Assembly: GCA_016177735.1 (NCBI GenBank)
Contig: JACOUS010000024.1
Location: 1-35,473 of the forward strand
Length of the DNA stretch: 35,473 nucleotides
Direction: 5' to 3'
Origin: Ignavibacteriales bacterium
GTDB lineage: Bacteria > Bacteroidota > Ignavibacteria > Ignavibacteriales > Melioribacteraceae
The notes beneath the pieces were generated by a model that saw only the letters and a list, made by a program, of their open reading frames with translations, made no database searches and was not told the origin of the DNA. Both the position numbers and the translations under genes were made by a program. The stretch's first letter is position 1, and every line of letters begins with the position of its first letter. Below are positions 16,594 to 25,656 of this stretch, one piece after another.

Positions 16594-19083
16594 TCAAAAT
16601 TTAATTTCCAGTAAATCGATTTTGTTTTCATGCGCAAAGTTTATTGTTACGGAATAACCGCCGTCAATTTTTTCGATGACCGCATCGTTATAATTTGCTC
16701 TGTTGTGCAAAATGATTTTGGGTTCACTCTTCACATGAATAACTGTTTTGTTCTGATGATTCTTAAATGCTTCTATCTCTATTTTCATCGTGTTGAGTCT
16801 GCTATCATAAAAACATGATTTCAAAATTGAATTTGTCGTTTTCAAAACCGGTTCGTTCAATCTACCGGCGTGCAATTGAATATTTTTCGCGGCGGCGTTT
16901 TCATCCGGCAGCACAAATGAATTAATTTTCACTCCGTCAATTTCTGTCCTCTGGTTTGCGTTCTTTTCTATTCGCACATTAACCAATTTATTTTTTACTG
17001 TGAGATCAAAAGAACAATTCTTTTCTCCTTCAATCAGATAAGGATCAAACTCGATATTCCATTCATTGTTGTTCAATCCGAACAAATAATAGAGCGAATA
17101 AAGATACCATCCCGCCGACCACATAAATTGCGGCTTATCGATTGTACCGTAAACTTTTGCATCGTTAAAATTTCCGTTCCGCACTTCGTACATAGCCGGT
17201 TGTCCGTTCGGTCCGTTCATAATTCCGTCAACAGTCATAACATTTTTAATGAACTCGGCAGCATTTTCTTTTTTGCCGTCTGCAATTAATGCAAGCGAAT
17301 ACCAAGCATTTGAATGCGACCATATTCCGCCGTTGAGATAATAAAATTTTCCGCCGGCTTCGTTATTTACCAGATGCCAATAATCCTGAAGTTCATCAAA
17401 ATCCATCGGGTAAACAGTGTACACGCCGGCTTTCTCATCAACAATTTTTTCCTCTGCCGTATTAATCATTTTTGAAATTTTTTCTTGTTCGAGTAATCCG
17501 TAATGAGCCGCAAGAAGAGAACCACTGTAAAAATGTTCATCAATTACATCCGGGTCGGAATAATTCATCAAGTAACCGAATTTATCAAACCACAATTTTT
17601 CGTTCAGATTTTTCTGCATCCGTTCAGATAACTTTTCAAGTTCATTTAAATATTTTTCGTCTTTATCGAGAACGGACGAGAAGTAGAGGAAAGATCGGAT
17701 AGCTTTAATCGCAAGAGTTGTCATGTAACTTCGCTGCCCAAATCTTTTTCCGATATCCCACCAATCGGGACGGTACGACCACATTAAATCATCATCGCCT
17801 TTTGTCTTCAATGCTTGCGTCAAAGATTTTTCAACGAACGGATAAATCTCTTTCGAAAAATTTTCATCGCCGGAATGTTTTAGATACTCCGCAGACACAA
17901 TGATGAACCAGAAATTATTCCAGTTATCATGACCGGCAAACTCGGTTACAAACAAAGAGTCTTTCCAGTAATAGGCATGAGGAATAATTTTATCTTTGTC
18001 CGCATGTTTAACAATAAAGTCGAGATCGTTTTTAACTCTTTCAAGATCGAAATTAACTGCGGCGAGATCAGTAAGCAGAACATCGTGTGTAAAATAAAAA
18101 TTGTATTCTGCCGGGCACGGCATCGGCACAATTGTCCCGTCAATAAAATGTTTATTCACTTCAAGAATTGCTTTTGACCAAAGAACTGTGCGGTCAAACT
18201 CTTTTATGCCGGTTGTAAATGTTGAACCCGCGCCGATTTTATCTAAAATCGTTTGTTCAAATTCTTCAACTTCTTTCTCGTAATTATTTTTTAAGTAGCC
18301 GGCAGTTTCATTTTTTTCACTTTGTCTGCATGTACCGATAATTTGAGTGACAATAAGTTTTTCACCTGGTGCTAATTTTTTCCGATAAACAAAATTCGCA
18401 AGAGGTATGCCGGGATTTTTCTTCGAAGTATAATTACAACTATACGGTTCTTCTTTCCCATTTACGATAAACAATACAGTGTTCTGCGTTTTATTGTCGT
18501 TATGATTTGCAAAAAAAATTCCGCCGTTATTCAAAACTTCATCGTTGATGTTACTGCTTTGCTTGTAAGTGTGACTCGTACGAAACGCCAAAGGATGTTC
18601 CGTGTGAAGCTCAACTTGTTCGGTGCGATTTGTTTTGTTGGCAATCGAATAACTAACTACAAATGCCGGTTTGTTTTTGGTAAATGAGTATGAAAGCTCA
18701 ATTGTCTTTTCGCTATCCTCCCTAAAAAAATCAACAGCGAAAGGAGTGAGATCAAATTCATACTGCTTTGTATTCAACCATTCAATTTCAGCATCACCAA
18801 ATTTAACGCCGGCATTCATTGCAAATGTTGTATCGCGCCGCCAATAATCGGTGCTTAAGTCGATGCTGTTTGCAGCCGGGTAGTAAAAACTAAAACGCTG
18901 CGGCAGCGGATGGCTGTGATGGAATTCAATTCCGGCATAGTAACTGCCAACTTCAATTTGCGCATCGCCGTTGTAACGGATTATCAAATTCTTTCTTGCG
19001 GCAGAGCTGGAATTTGCAGACAACGATCCGCCGTAAAAATTCAAAGCGAGCAATAAAAAAATCGCAGCAAATTTTGTTTTCAT
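16594..19083 (-). CDS. Secreted (alpha/alpha)6-barrel glycosidase-like protein
   Basis: 829 residues with a cleavable signal peptide (MKTKFAAIFLLLALNFYGG), so periplasmic or exported; there is no T9SS sorting tail. The first 270 residues look like a beta-sandwich. The middle is a helical toroid with FTHDVLLTDLAAV, HDNWNNFWFIIVSAEY, RPDWWDIGKRFGQRSYMTTLA, GGIWSHSNAWYSLAL and KPQFMWSAGWYLYSLYYLF. The last group recalls GH94-, GH63- and debranching-type (alpha/alpha)6 enzymes, but I cannot assign a family or point to certain catalytic acids. A short beta domain closes it. It lies eight bp after the larger GH130 gene and upstream of the mannosidase, suggesting a trimming step on the same glycan before import. 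Confidence 0.7.
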   Translation of the reverse strand: MKTKFAAIFLLLALNFYGGSLSANSSSAARKNLIIRYNGDAQIEVGSYYAGIEFHHSHPLPQRFSFYYPAANSIDLSTDYWRRDTTFAMNAGVKFGDAEIEWLNTKQYEFDLTPFAVDFFREDSEKTIELSYSFTKNKPAFVVSYSIANKTNRTEQVELHTEHPLAFRTSHTYKQSSNINDEVLNNGGIFFANHNDNKTQNTVLFIVNGKEEPYSCNYTSKKNPGIPLANFVYRKKLAPGEKLIVTQIIGTCRQSEKNETAGYLKNNYEKEVEEFEQTILDKIGAGSTFTTGIKEFDRTVLWSKAILEVNKHFIDGTIVPMPCPAEYNFYFTHDVLLTDLAAVNFDLERVKNDLDFIVKHADKDKIIPHAYYWKDSLFVTEFAGHDNWNNFWFIIVSAEYLKHSGDENFSKEIYPFVEKSLTQALKTKGDDDLMWSYRPDWWDIGKRFGQRSYMTTLAIKAIRSFLYFSSVLDKDEKYLNELEKLSERMQKNLNEKLWFDKFGYLMNYSDPDVIDEHFYSGSLLAAHYGLLEQEKISKMINTAEEKIVDEKAGVYTVYPMDFDELQDYWHLVNNEAGGKFYYLNGGIWSHSNAWYSLALIADGKKENAAEFIKNVMTVDGIMNGPNGQPAMYEVRNGNFNDAKVYGTIDKPQFMWSAGWYLYSLYYLFGLNNNEWNIEFDPYLIEGEKNCSFDLTVKNKLVNVRIEKNANQRTEIDGVKINSFVLPDENAAAKNIQLHAGRLNEPVLKTTNSILKSCFYDSRLNTMKIEIEAFKNHQNKTVIHVKSEPKIILHNRANYNDAVIEKIDGGYSVTINFAHENKIDLLEIKF

Positions 19084-19091
19084 CTTTTTAA

Positions 19092-20342
19092 TTACTTAAT
19101 CATTTTATCGAGTAATTCATTTAGACCAACCACCGCAAAACTGCTTGCGTAGTCAGACATCGCGTATGGAAAGACAACATCGCTTCCGTTTATTACTCCA
19201 CCGCAAGTGTAAACGACATTCGGCACGTAACCGTTGCGTTCATCTTCGTTTGATTCAAGCAGAGGCTCGCTCAATCTGCCGATTAATTTTGCCGGATCAT
19301 TTTTATCAAGCAAGAAAGCACCGATAGAATATTTTCTTGCTGCACCCACTCCGTGACTAAAACAGAGCCATCCTTTTTCCGTTTCAATCGGCGAGCCGCA
19401 GTTCCCGATCTGAAAAAATTCCCACGGATATTCCGGTTCCATCAATAGTTGTTTTGATTCCCATTTATACACGTCATCGGAGAACATGATGAAATTGTTC
19501 TCGTTGTCTTGCCGCGAAAGCATTACAAATTTTCCGTTAATCTTCCGGGGAAACAGTGCCATCCCTTTATTTTGAATTTCCGCGCCGCTCATTTTGCCGA
19601 TTGTGAAATTCAAAAAATCTTTAGTCTGCAAAAGTTGTGTGGAAATATTGTGACCGTCATACGCACAGTAGGTTGCATAATATGTCTCGGCATTTTTTTC
19701 ATCAACAAAGCGGACGAACCTCGCATCTTCAATTCCGTTTGATTCGGATGGCAATTGTGGAAAGAGTGTGCGTTCGGAGATTTCATCTTCGGGATTAAAC
19801 TTTGCTTCGTAAAGTTCATCGGCAAAAATTTTTATCTGCGGCATTTCGGCAAAGTGCGAAAAATTATCAAGCTCAATATTATTGTTGGAATCAATTGTAC
19901 CGCTTCTGAAAACGAGCGAAGAAATATGTCCCTCGCCGGTTGCGCGCAGACTTATTATAAAACGTTTTTTGTCCGCCGGAAGATTTGTTTGATCGGGATG
20001 CCACACCATCGAAGGATTGAACAACGCCGAATGTTCGAGCGAATATTCATTTGAGAAGTATGCACCTACTAACAGTTTCTTTTCATTCGAGATTTTTTCC
20101 AGACCTTCACGATATTTTTTTACTTCGTCGAATCTTTTTTGAAAAAATTGTTCCATTCTTTTGTGGCGCGGTGAAAAAAGTTTTTTTACTTGTTCATATT
20201 CTCGGCTCACTGAAGCGTCTGATAATTTCACTACCCGGTCAATGATTTTTTTTATTCTTGATTTATTCCCCGGTTCAAACGGTCTCATAATTACTTTTGT
20301 TTGATCGGGCTTAAGAATTATCCCGGTTCTTCTCACATTCAT
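19092..20342 (-). CDS. GH130 mannoside phosphorylase/hydrolase, longer form
   Basis: 416 residues, no signal peptide, five-bladed beta-propeller enzyme of family GH130, whose members phosphorolyse (some hydrolyse) beta-mannosides. Motifs: ISLRATGEGHISSLVFRSG (about 130-148), SNGIEDARFV with D206 matching the family's general acid, NKGMALFPRKINGKF, NCGSPIETEKGWLCFSHGVG and GYVPNVVYTCG. It has about 90 extra N-terminal residues, helical and charged, compared with the short GH130 at 21744-22646. GH130 enzymes of this longer type are less well characterised, so specificity (including hydrolysis instead of phosphorolysis) is open. A GGGGG ribosome-binding site precedes the ATG at 20342. Confidence 0.88.
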   Translation of the reverse strand: MNVRRTGIILKPDQTKVIMRPFEPGNKSRIKKIIDRVVKLSDASVSREYEQVKKLFSPRHKRMEQFFQKRFDEVKKYREGLEKISNEKKLLVGAYFSNEYSLEHSALFNPSMVWHPDQTNLPADKKRFIISLRATGEGHISSLVFRSGTIDSNNNIELDNFSHFAEMPQIKIFADELYEAKFNPEDEISERTLFPQLPSESNGIEDARFVRFVDEKNAETYYATYCAYDGHNISTQLLQTKDFLNFTIGKMSGAEIQNKGMALFPRKINGKFVMLSRQDNENNFIMFSDDVYKWESKQLLMEPEYPWEFFQIGNCGSPIETEKGWLCFSHGVGAARKYSIGAFLLDKNDPAKLIGRLSEPLLESNEDERNGYVPNVVYTCGGVINGSDVVFPYAMSDYASSFAVVGLNELLDKMIK

Positions 20343-20392
20343 TTTTATTAACCCCCTTTAATATCGGAATTTTGAATTGCACTTTGTGTAGA

Positions 20393-20433
20393 ACGAAGTC
20401 TGCCCGGCATCAGTCAGACGGGCGCCACTTCGT
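20393..20433. repeat. Imperfect palindrome between two operon genes
   Basis: ACGAAGT (20393-20399) and GCCCG (20402-20406) pair with CGGGC (20419-20423) and ACTTCGT (20427-20433). It fills much of the 97-bp gap between the secreted protein gene and the longer GH130 gene. It looks like a dispersed repeat with hairpin potential and could modulate downstream expression. Confidence 0.6.
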
Positions 20434-20439
20434 CAATTT

Positions 20440-21729
20440 TTATTTTTTCCCCTCTATAATTTTCTTTAACGTACAAGAAGCCTCTACGTTTCCTTCAATT
20501 GCCAAAAGTGAAAGAAGCGCTTCAATTGTTGATTCCGCGCCGGAATTTTTATTGATCTCTTTTTCATTTATGATACCGTCGTAACAAATTCCGGTTTGTT
20601 CAAAATAAATTTTTGCGTCCGCCGGATTTTTACCGAAGAACCATTCTGCAATCTCTGCCGCAAACAGCGGATACTTTTTATCTTTCGTTAGTTCAGCGGC
20701 TTTTAACACTGCATAAATCATCGGAGTGATACCGTATGCGATCTGTGCAAATTTCTTTTCGGAATCCAAAACTGTTTTTCCGATTTCCTTTTTAACGGCA
20801 AACTCATTCAAGAATTTTTCTTTAAGAAGATATTTGTAGAAATAGTTTATTTCGTTTAATGCGGAAGCCAAATATTTTTTATTTCCGGTAATTTCATAAG
20901 CACACAGAAGAGAATACGACTGCGAATTTCCCCACGCATGCCAGCTATTTTCCCAGCTCATGAAAGCATAAAAAGGGAATTCGTTATCGTTCCCTTCTTG
21001 CATTAATAGAATACCTTCGCAAAAATCATTTATCAGATTCAATACGGAATTATCTTCAAACAAAAAATTATACTTGCACAATGCAGTAACAATAAGCGCC
21101 GCTTGGTCGGATGCATACTGAAACGGAAGCCAAGCCGGGCGGTTGAAACCGTTCAGATCAACAATTCTTTTTTCATATAGAAAATGTTTTTTTGCTGCTG
21201 CGATTGTTTTTCTAATTGCAGATTCAACCCGCGCAGAAAATTCTTTATCTGCATCTTTGAAATGTGCATACGCTTCCGTTAAAGAAAGCAGTGCGCGCCA
21301 AGACCACCAGTTCGGTTCTGCAATACTGTTTTGATGAGTTTTATTTATTGAAAAATCCGGGAAAATAAAATTGTAAAAGAATCCGTTTTCTGATTGCATG
21401 TGCAAAACAAACTCGATCAGTTTTTTCGCTTTCTCATTTGAAGCAGCATCATTAACACGGCTCGAATAATTCATATAAAAAATTGCTGCGCGCGATACAT
21501 CATCAACACATGCAATTCCTTCATCGCTGTCGTCAACCCAGTTGTAATCCGGATATTCGCAGTAGATATGAACAATGCCGAGTTTATTTCCGTCAATGTT
21601 TATCTCTTCGTAAAGATGATCTAAGTGTTTTGTGTTGACCAATGTTTGTTGTGCATTTACGTTTTTAAAAAGAAACGTGAAAGCTAAAATGCACGAAACA
21701 ACAAGAAAAAAATTCGAATGGTTTTTCAT
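20440..21729 (-). CDS. Secreted helical-barrel protein, putative glycan-active enzyme
   Basis: 429 residues starting with a signal peptide (MKNHSNFFLVVSCILAFTFL, cleavage likely after VNA), with no lipobox placed for lipidation and no T9SS tail. The rest is almost entirely helical with regularly spaced motifs: GIACVDDVSRAAIFYM, NWWSWRALLSLTEAY, PFQYASDQAALIVTAL, SWENSWHAWGNSQSYSLL, and near the end INKNSGAESTIEALLSLLA. This is the layout of an (alpha/alpha)6 toroid seen in many glycosidases and lyases. I do not recognise a family; D/E residues in CVDDVSRA and NSGAEST are candidates for function. It is flanked by the two GH130 genes (14 bp after one), so a role in trimming the imported glycan is inferred. 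Confidence 0.65.
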   Translation of the reverse strand: MKNHSNFFLVVSCILAFTFLFKNVNAQQTLVNTKHLDHLYEEINIDGNKLGIVHIYCEYPDYNWVDDSDEGIACVDDVSRAAIFYMNYSSRVNDAASNEKAKKLIEFVLHMQSENGFFYNFIFPDFSINKTHQNSIAEPNWWSWRALLSLTEAYAHFKDADKEFSARVESAIRKTIAAAKKHFLYEKRIVDLNGFNRPAWLPFQYASDQAALIVTALCKYNFLFEDNSVLNLINDFCEGILLMQEGNDNEFPFYAFMSWENSWHAWGNSQSYSLLCAYEITGNKKYLASALNEINYFYKYLLKEKFLNEFAVKKEIGKTVLDSEKKFAQIAYGITPMIYAVLKAAELTKDKKYPLFAAEIAEWFFGKNPADAKIYFEQTGICYDGIINEKEINKNSGAESTIEALLSLLAIEGNVEASCTLKKIIEGKK

Positions 21730-21743
21730 TGTTTGTCTATTTT

Positions 21744-22646
21744 TTATTTACAAACAGAGAGCAAATAATCAATTGAAGTTTCAGCGAGACAAATGTTTGT
21801 ATCGGCACCCGAGTAATAAATTTTTACTCTGCCGTCCGGCTCGTCAATCCATCCGCACGAAAAGACAACATTCGGCACATCGCCAATTCTCTCGTAATCG
21901 AGTTCGGATGAAAGGATCGGTCCTTTCGTTCTACCTTTTACAATCCACGGTTTTTCGAGATCGAGCAGAACAACACCGAGTTTGTACAATGTAGAAATTC
22001 CAAATCCGCGTACACCATGGTAAAGCATCAGCCATCCTTCTTTTGTTTTTATCGGTGTGCTCGATGAACCGATTTTATCGTTCTCCCACGTTCCCGGCAA
22101 AGGTTCCATCACAACCTTGTTATTGCCCCAATGCAAAAGATCGGGACTGCTGTTGATCCAAATATCACGACGGCTTTCAGCAGACGGGCGGTCGATTCTC
22201 CAATAACTATTCTGAATCTTTTCGGGAAAGAGTGCACAGTCTTTGTTCGAAGGCTCGCTGATTGGTCCGTGTATTTTAAACGTGTTAAAATCTTTCGTCT
22301 CTGCAAGAATAACAAGCGGCATATATTTCGAGTAGCCTGTGTATGTAAGATAATAAGTGCCGCCAATTTGTGTTATTCGTGCGTCTTCAATTCCCCATTC
22401 AACATATTTATAAAATTCTTTATGACCTTCGGGAGTAAGTGTAGGTTTTGAATCAACTACAAATTTATATCCGTCACTTCCGGTTGCTTTAACCAATGAA
22501 GACCTTCCGTCAGGCATTTCAACACGGCACATCAACAAATATTTATTTTGAAATTTCACCGCGCCCGGATTAAAAATGCTGTTCACTTTAAATGGAACAT
22601 CTTCTTTTGTAATAATTGGATTCTTCGAGTACTTCACTATTTCCAT
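21744..22646 (-). CDS. GH130 beta-mannoside phosphorylase, short form
   Basis: 300-residue beta-propeller enzyme without signal peptide. It probably splits beta-1,4-mannosides with phosphate to give alpha-mannose-1-phosphate, saving ATP. Motifs in order: FNPGAVKFQNKYLLMCRVE (25-43), WGIEDARIT with general acid D88, NKDCALFPEKI (134-144), RIDRPSAESRRDIW (150-163), KIGSSSTPIKTKEGWLMLYHGV (191-212) and GDVPNVVFSCG. The Arg- and His-rich segments agree with a phosphate-binding site. The length matches the compact GH130 enzymes acting on mannosyl-N-acetylglucosamine or mannooligosaccharides. Which of these it uses is not decided by sequence. It starts 48 bp after the second permease, placing import and phosphorolysis next to each other. 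Confidence 0.92.
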   Translation of the reverse strand: MEIVKYSKNPIITKEDVPFKVNSIFNPGAVKFQNKYLLMCRVEMPDGRSSLVKATGSDGYKFVVDSKPTLTPEGHKEFYKYVEWGIEDARITQIGGTYYLTYTGYSKYMPLVILAETKDFNTFKIHGPISEPSNKDCALFPEKIQNSYWRIDRPSAESRRDIWINSSPDLLHWGNNKVVMEPLPGTWENDKIGSSSTPIKTKEGWLMLYHGVRGFGISTLYKLGVVLLDLEKPWIVKGRTKGPILSSELDYERIGDVPNVVFSCGWIDEPDGRVKIYYSGADTNICLAETSIDYLLSVCK

Positions 22647-22694
22647 GATTTGAGTACCTTCTGTTTAATTATAAAATCTATGTCGTTTATTATT

Positions 22695-23504
22695 CTATTC
22701 CTTCATTCCTGACGAAGCCATACTTTGTATGAAATATTTTTGGAAGAAGACGTACGCCGCAACAATCGGCAATGCAAGTATTACAGCCGCGGCAAGTTTA
22801 ACTCCGAGTTGTGATTCTGCTCTTCCACCGACTGCAAACAAAGTAACAAGCTGCGGCATCGTCATTAAATTTTCATCGCGAATTACAATAAGGGGCCACA
22901 ACACTTCATTCCACGATGCCATGAATGTAATTATCCCGACAGTAACCAGTGCCGGAATTGAGTTGGGCCATAAAATTCTAAAAATAATTTTGAGTTCTCC
23001 GCAGCCGTCGATTCGTGCGGCATCAATTAAATCTTGCGGTATCGTTTTGAAATACTGCCGGAACATAATTATCGCGAGTGCATTCATCAGATACGGCAAA
23101 ATTAATCCGGTGTATGAATCAATCCATCCGAACTTTACGATCAAAATGTATTGCGGAATTAACGTAATCTGAAAAGGAAGTGTCATCGTAAAAATGATAA
23201 TATAGAAAATCAAGCTGCGTCCTTTGAATTCCAAACGCGATAATGCATAACCCACCATCGAACCGAAAACCAAAACACCGAACGTGATTGTGCTCGCAAC
23301 AATCATACTATTTATAAACGCTTTTCCTATCGGAATCTTTTCAAACATTTGAAGATAACTGCCGAATGTAAAACTTGACGGAAGAAAAACGAGATTGCTT
23401 ATTTCATTTTCCGGAGCGAACGATGCACCGAGCATCCAGACAAACGGATACAGAAACGTGATAGAACCGATTAGAAGCACACTGTAAAGGATAATTTTTT
23501 TCAT
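22695..23504 (-). CDS. ABC sugar importer permease, MalG/UgpE type
   Basis: Inner-membrane permease of about 269 residues with six predicted hydrophobic segments and the cytoplasmic EAA-type loop DAARIDGCGELKIIFRILWP, which docks on the ATPase. The N-terminal YPFVWMLGASFAPENEI segment is typical of the MalG/UgpE partner. The ATG at 23504 overlaps the stop of the first permease by one base (TGATG) and has AAGGA ahead; a GTG three bases earlier is the alternative. Works with the MalF-type permease, the lipoprotein at 24367-25656 and the ATPase at 9804-10889. Confidence 0.93.
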   Translation of the reverse strand: MKKIILYSVLLIGSITFLYPFVWMLGASFAPENEISNLVFLPSSFTFGSYLQMFEKIPIGKAFINSMIVASTITFGVLVFGSMVGYALSRLEFKGRSLIFYIIIFTMTLPFQITLIPQYILIVKFGWIDSYTGLILPYLMNALAIIMFRQYFKTIPQDLIDAARIDGCGELKIIFRILWPNSIPALVTVGIITFMASWNEVLWPLIVIRDENLMTMPQLVTLFAVGGRAESQLGVKLAAAVILALPIVAAYVFFQKYFIQSMASSGMKE

Positions 23505-24358
23505 CACTTATCCTTCTCCACAAATTTTTTCTGAATCATAACAACGGATAAAATTAAAAGCGCAAAGAAAAATCCGAGCGTTGCGGCATACCCCATGTGA
23601 TGATAAAAGAAACCTTGTTTATATATATAGAGCACGGCAGAAACAGTGCTGTTCAATGGTCCGCCGCCGGTCATTACGTACGGCTCGATGAATAAAGAGA
23701 AACCGCCGATTGTTGAAAGTACAATCACCATAAAAATGGTCGGATTGATAATCGGCAGAGTGATTCTGAAAAATTTTTGTAGATGAGTTGCACCTTCAAG
23801 TTCGGCGGCTTCGTAGTACTGTGGAGGCACAGTCTGCAAACCAACAAGAAAAAGAATTACATACAAACCGACATTTTTCCAAGTTGCCATCACTGCAATA
23901 GAAGGCATCGCCCAATTCGGATCGGTGAGCCATCCGATTTTTGCAAATCCGATTTTAACAAGCACACGGTTGAGCAGCCCGGTATCAAAACCGTAAAGCT
24001 GCTGCCAAAGAATTGTAACAACTACTCCCGATACAATGACGGGAAGAAAAAATGCCGCTCTAAAAAATCCGCGGAATTTTATTTTCTGATTTAACAGCTC
24101 TGCGAGAAACAAAGCAATTACAATTTGAAACGGAATATGTATCACAAGAAAGATCAATGTATTGACCACAGCTTTCCGGAAAAGAGCATCGTTAAATAAT
24201 CTTTTGTAGTTGCTCAATCCGGCAAATTCCATCGGCGAGATTATATTCCAATTATTAAAAGTAAGATAGACCGAAAAGCCGACGGGGAAAGCGACGAACA
24301 CCAAAAAATAAATTATGTACGGCGATACGAGCAGATATGGAATTAATTTTTTCCGCAT
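23504..24358 (-). CDS. ABC sugar importer permease, MalF/UgpA type
   Basis: Inner-membrane permease. Start placed at ATG 24358 (MRKKLIPYLLVSPYIIYFLV, 284 residues) because AGGAA lies five bases ahead and this is eight bp after the binding-protein stop. A longer frame from 24448 would overlap that gene by 82 bp and add a non-membrane, Arg-rich leader. It has six hydrophobic segments and the EAA loop EAAELEGATHLQKFFRITLP before the last two. The GGGPLNSTVSAVLYIYKQGF stretch is typical of sugar-family MalF/UgpA proteins. It forms the heterodimeric channel with the next gene. Confidence 0.92.
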   Translation of the reverse strand: MRKKLIPYLLVSPYIIYFLVFVAFPVGFSVYLTFNNWNIISPMEFAGLSNYKRLFNDALFRKAVVNTLIFLVIHIPFQIVIALFLAELLNQKIKFRGFFRAAFFLPVIVSGVVVTILWQQLYGFDTGLLNRVLVKIGFAKIGWLTDPNWAMPSIAVMATWKNVGLYVILFLVGLQTVPPQYYEAAELEGATHLQKFFRITLPIINPTIFMVIVLSTIGGFSLFIEPYVMTGGGPLNSTVSAVLYIYKQGFFYHHMGYAATLGFFFALLILSVVMIQKKFVEKDK

Positions 24359-24366
24359 CACTTTTC

Positions 24367-25656
24367 CTATTTCAGAAATAAAAGATTTACAGCTTTCTCG
24401 GCGTCGTTCAAAGCTTCGCGCGGAGTTTTCTTTCCGTAGATCACGCAAGCTTCATACTCTTGAGATATCAAATCGAAAACTTCTTTCAGCACCGGCGATT
24501 GGTCCGTGCCCTTCACATATTTTGCTTGTTCTGCAAAAACTTTCATCTTCGAATTTTTCGCAAAGTATCCGGCATATTTCGGATTGGTATCCAAATTTTT
24601 TCTATGCGGAAGCTGGTTTGTAATTTCAAGAAATTTCAGATCGTTCTCTTCGCTCAACGCATATTTCAGAAATTTCCATGCGAGCGGCGGATCGAGACAC
24701 GTTTTAAAGATCACAATATTTTTTGGATCGCCGTACGTGTACACATTGCCGGAATGATTATCGGGAACGGGCATCGGATGAAAATCATATTTGAAGCGTG
24801 CCGGCTTAAATTTTTCCGTGTGCGAAATTTCCCACGGTCCGGTAAATCTCGTTGCAATCACTCCGTCCAAAAAAACATCTTGCCGCGCGGATAATCTTTC
24901 TTTCGGGAAATAATTTCGTTTGTACATCACGCGCAGAAATTCAAAAACTTTCACGCCGGCTTCATTATTAAAAACTGCTTTGTTGTTCTTTACAAGCGGC
25001 GCACCGTTGGAAGCGGCGAGATACAAAGGATAGAAATCGAAAAATCTCTGCCACCACGTAACCAAAACTTCCGCGTAACCGAACCAGCGGTCAACGTAAC
25101 CGTCGCCGTCGTTATCTCTCTGAAATTTTTTCGATGCGTTGAAAAAATCCGAATATGTTTTCGGCGGCTCTGCAAATCCAATTTCTTTGATCGCGTTGGA
25201 ATTGTACAGTAACATTATCGGATTTATTTTCCAGGGGATTTGATAAATATGTCCGTCCGGTGAAGTGACATCTGCAATCACAGCGCTGTCACAACGCTCA
25301 TGTAAAAAATCCATGAAGCCGTCAAGAGTATCGAGCGCAACAAGAACGCCGGCTCGCGCATAAGATTCAACATCGCCTTCCCACATATTCGAATAAATAT
25401 CCGGTGTTGTTTTGCCGACAACTGCCGCGAGAATTACTTCTTCGCTCGACTGCCCTTCGGGCACCGGCTGAAACATTATTTTTTCTTCGGGATTTTTTTG
25501 ATTCCACTTTTCAACTATGTACCGTGCGAATTCAATTTCTTCTGTATTGTTGGACGACCAATAAATAATTTTTGCATCACGCGTCTGTGAATCAGAACTG
25601 CACGAAACAACAAGTGCAAAAACAAACAACGGCAATATTTTTTTGATTGATTTCAT
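24367..25656 (-). CDS. ABC sugar-binding lipoprotein (extracellular solute-binding family 1)
   Basis: Captures the transported oligosaccharide in the periplasm. The 429-residue precursor has a lipoprotein signal with the acylated Cys19 (LFVFALVVSCSSDS). The mature part has the two-lobe family 1 layout: YWSSNNTEEIEFARYIVEKW near the start, KTTPDIYSNMWEGDVESYARAG, QIPWKINPIMLLYNSNAIKEIG, a WF-rich ligand region (WWQRFFDFYPLYLAASNG), and a C-terminal AWKFLKYALSE segment. Aromatic residues in the cleft fit a carbohydrate ligand. Its ATG directly follows the stop of the chaperone gene, and it precedes both permeases, so it is co-translated with them. The ligand is unknown. Confidence 0.93.
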   Translation of the reverse strand: MKSIKKILPLFVFALVVSCSSDSQTRDAKIIYWSSNNTEEIEFARYIVEKWNQKNPEEKIMFQPVPEGQSSEEVILAAVVGKTTPDIYSNMWEGDVESYARAGVLVALDTLDGFMDFLHERCDSAVIADVTSPDGHIYQIPWKINPIMLLYNSNAIKEIGFAEPPKTYSDFFNASKKFQRDNDGDGYVDRWFGYAEVLVTWWQRFFDFYPLYLAASNGAPLVKNNKAVFNNEAGVKVFEFLRVMYKRNYFPKERLSARQDVFLDGVIATRFTGPWEISHTEKFKPARFKYDFHPMPVPDNHSGNVYTYGDPKNIVIFKTCLDPPLAWKFLKYALSEENDLKFLEITNQLPHRKNLDTNPKYAGYFAKNSKMKVFAEQAKYVKGTDQSPVLKEVFDLISQEYEACVIYGKKTPREALNDAEKAVNLLFLK

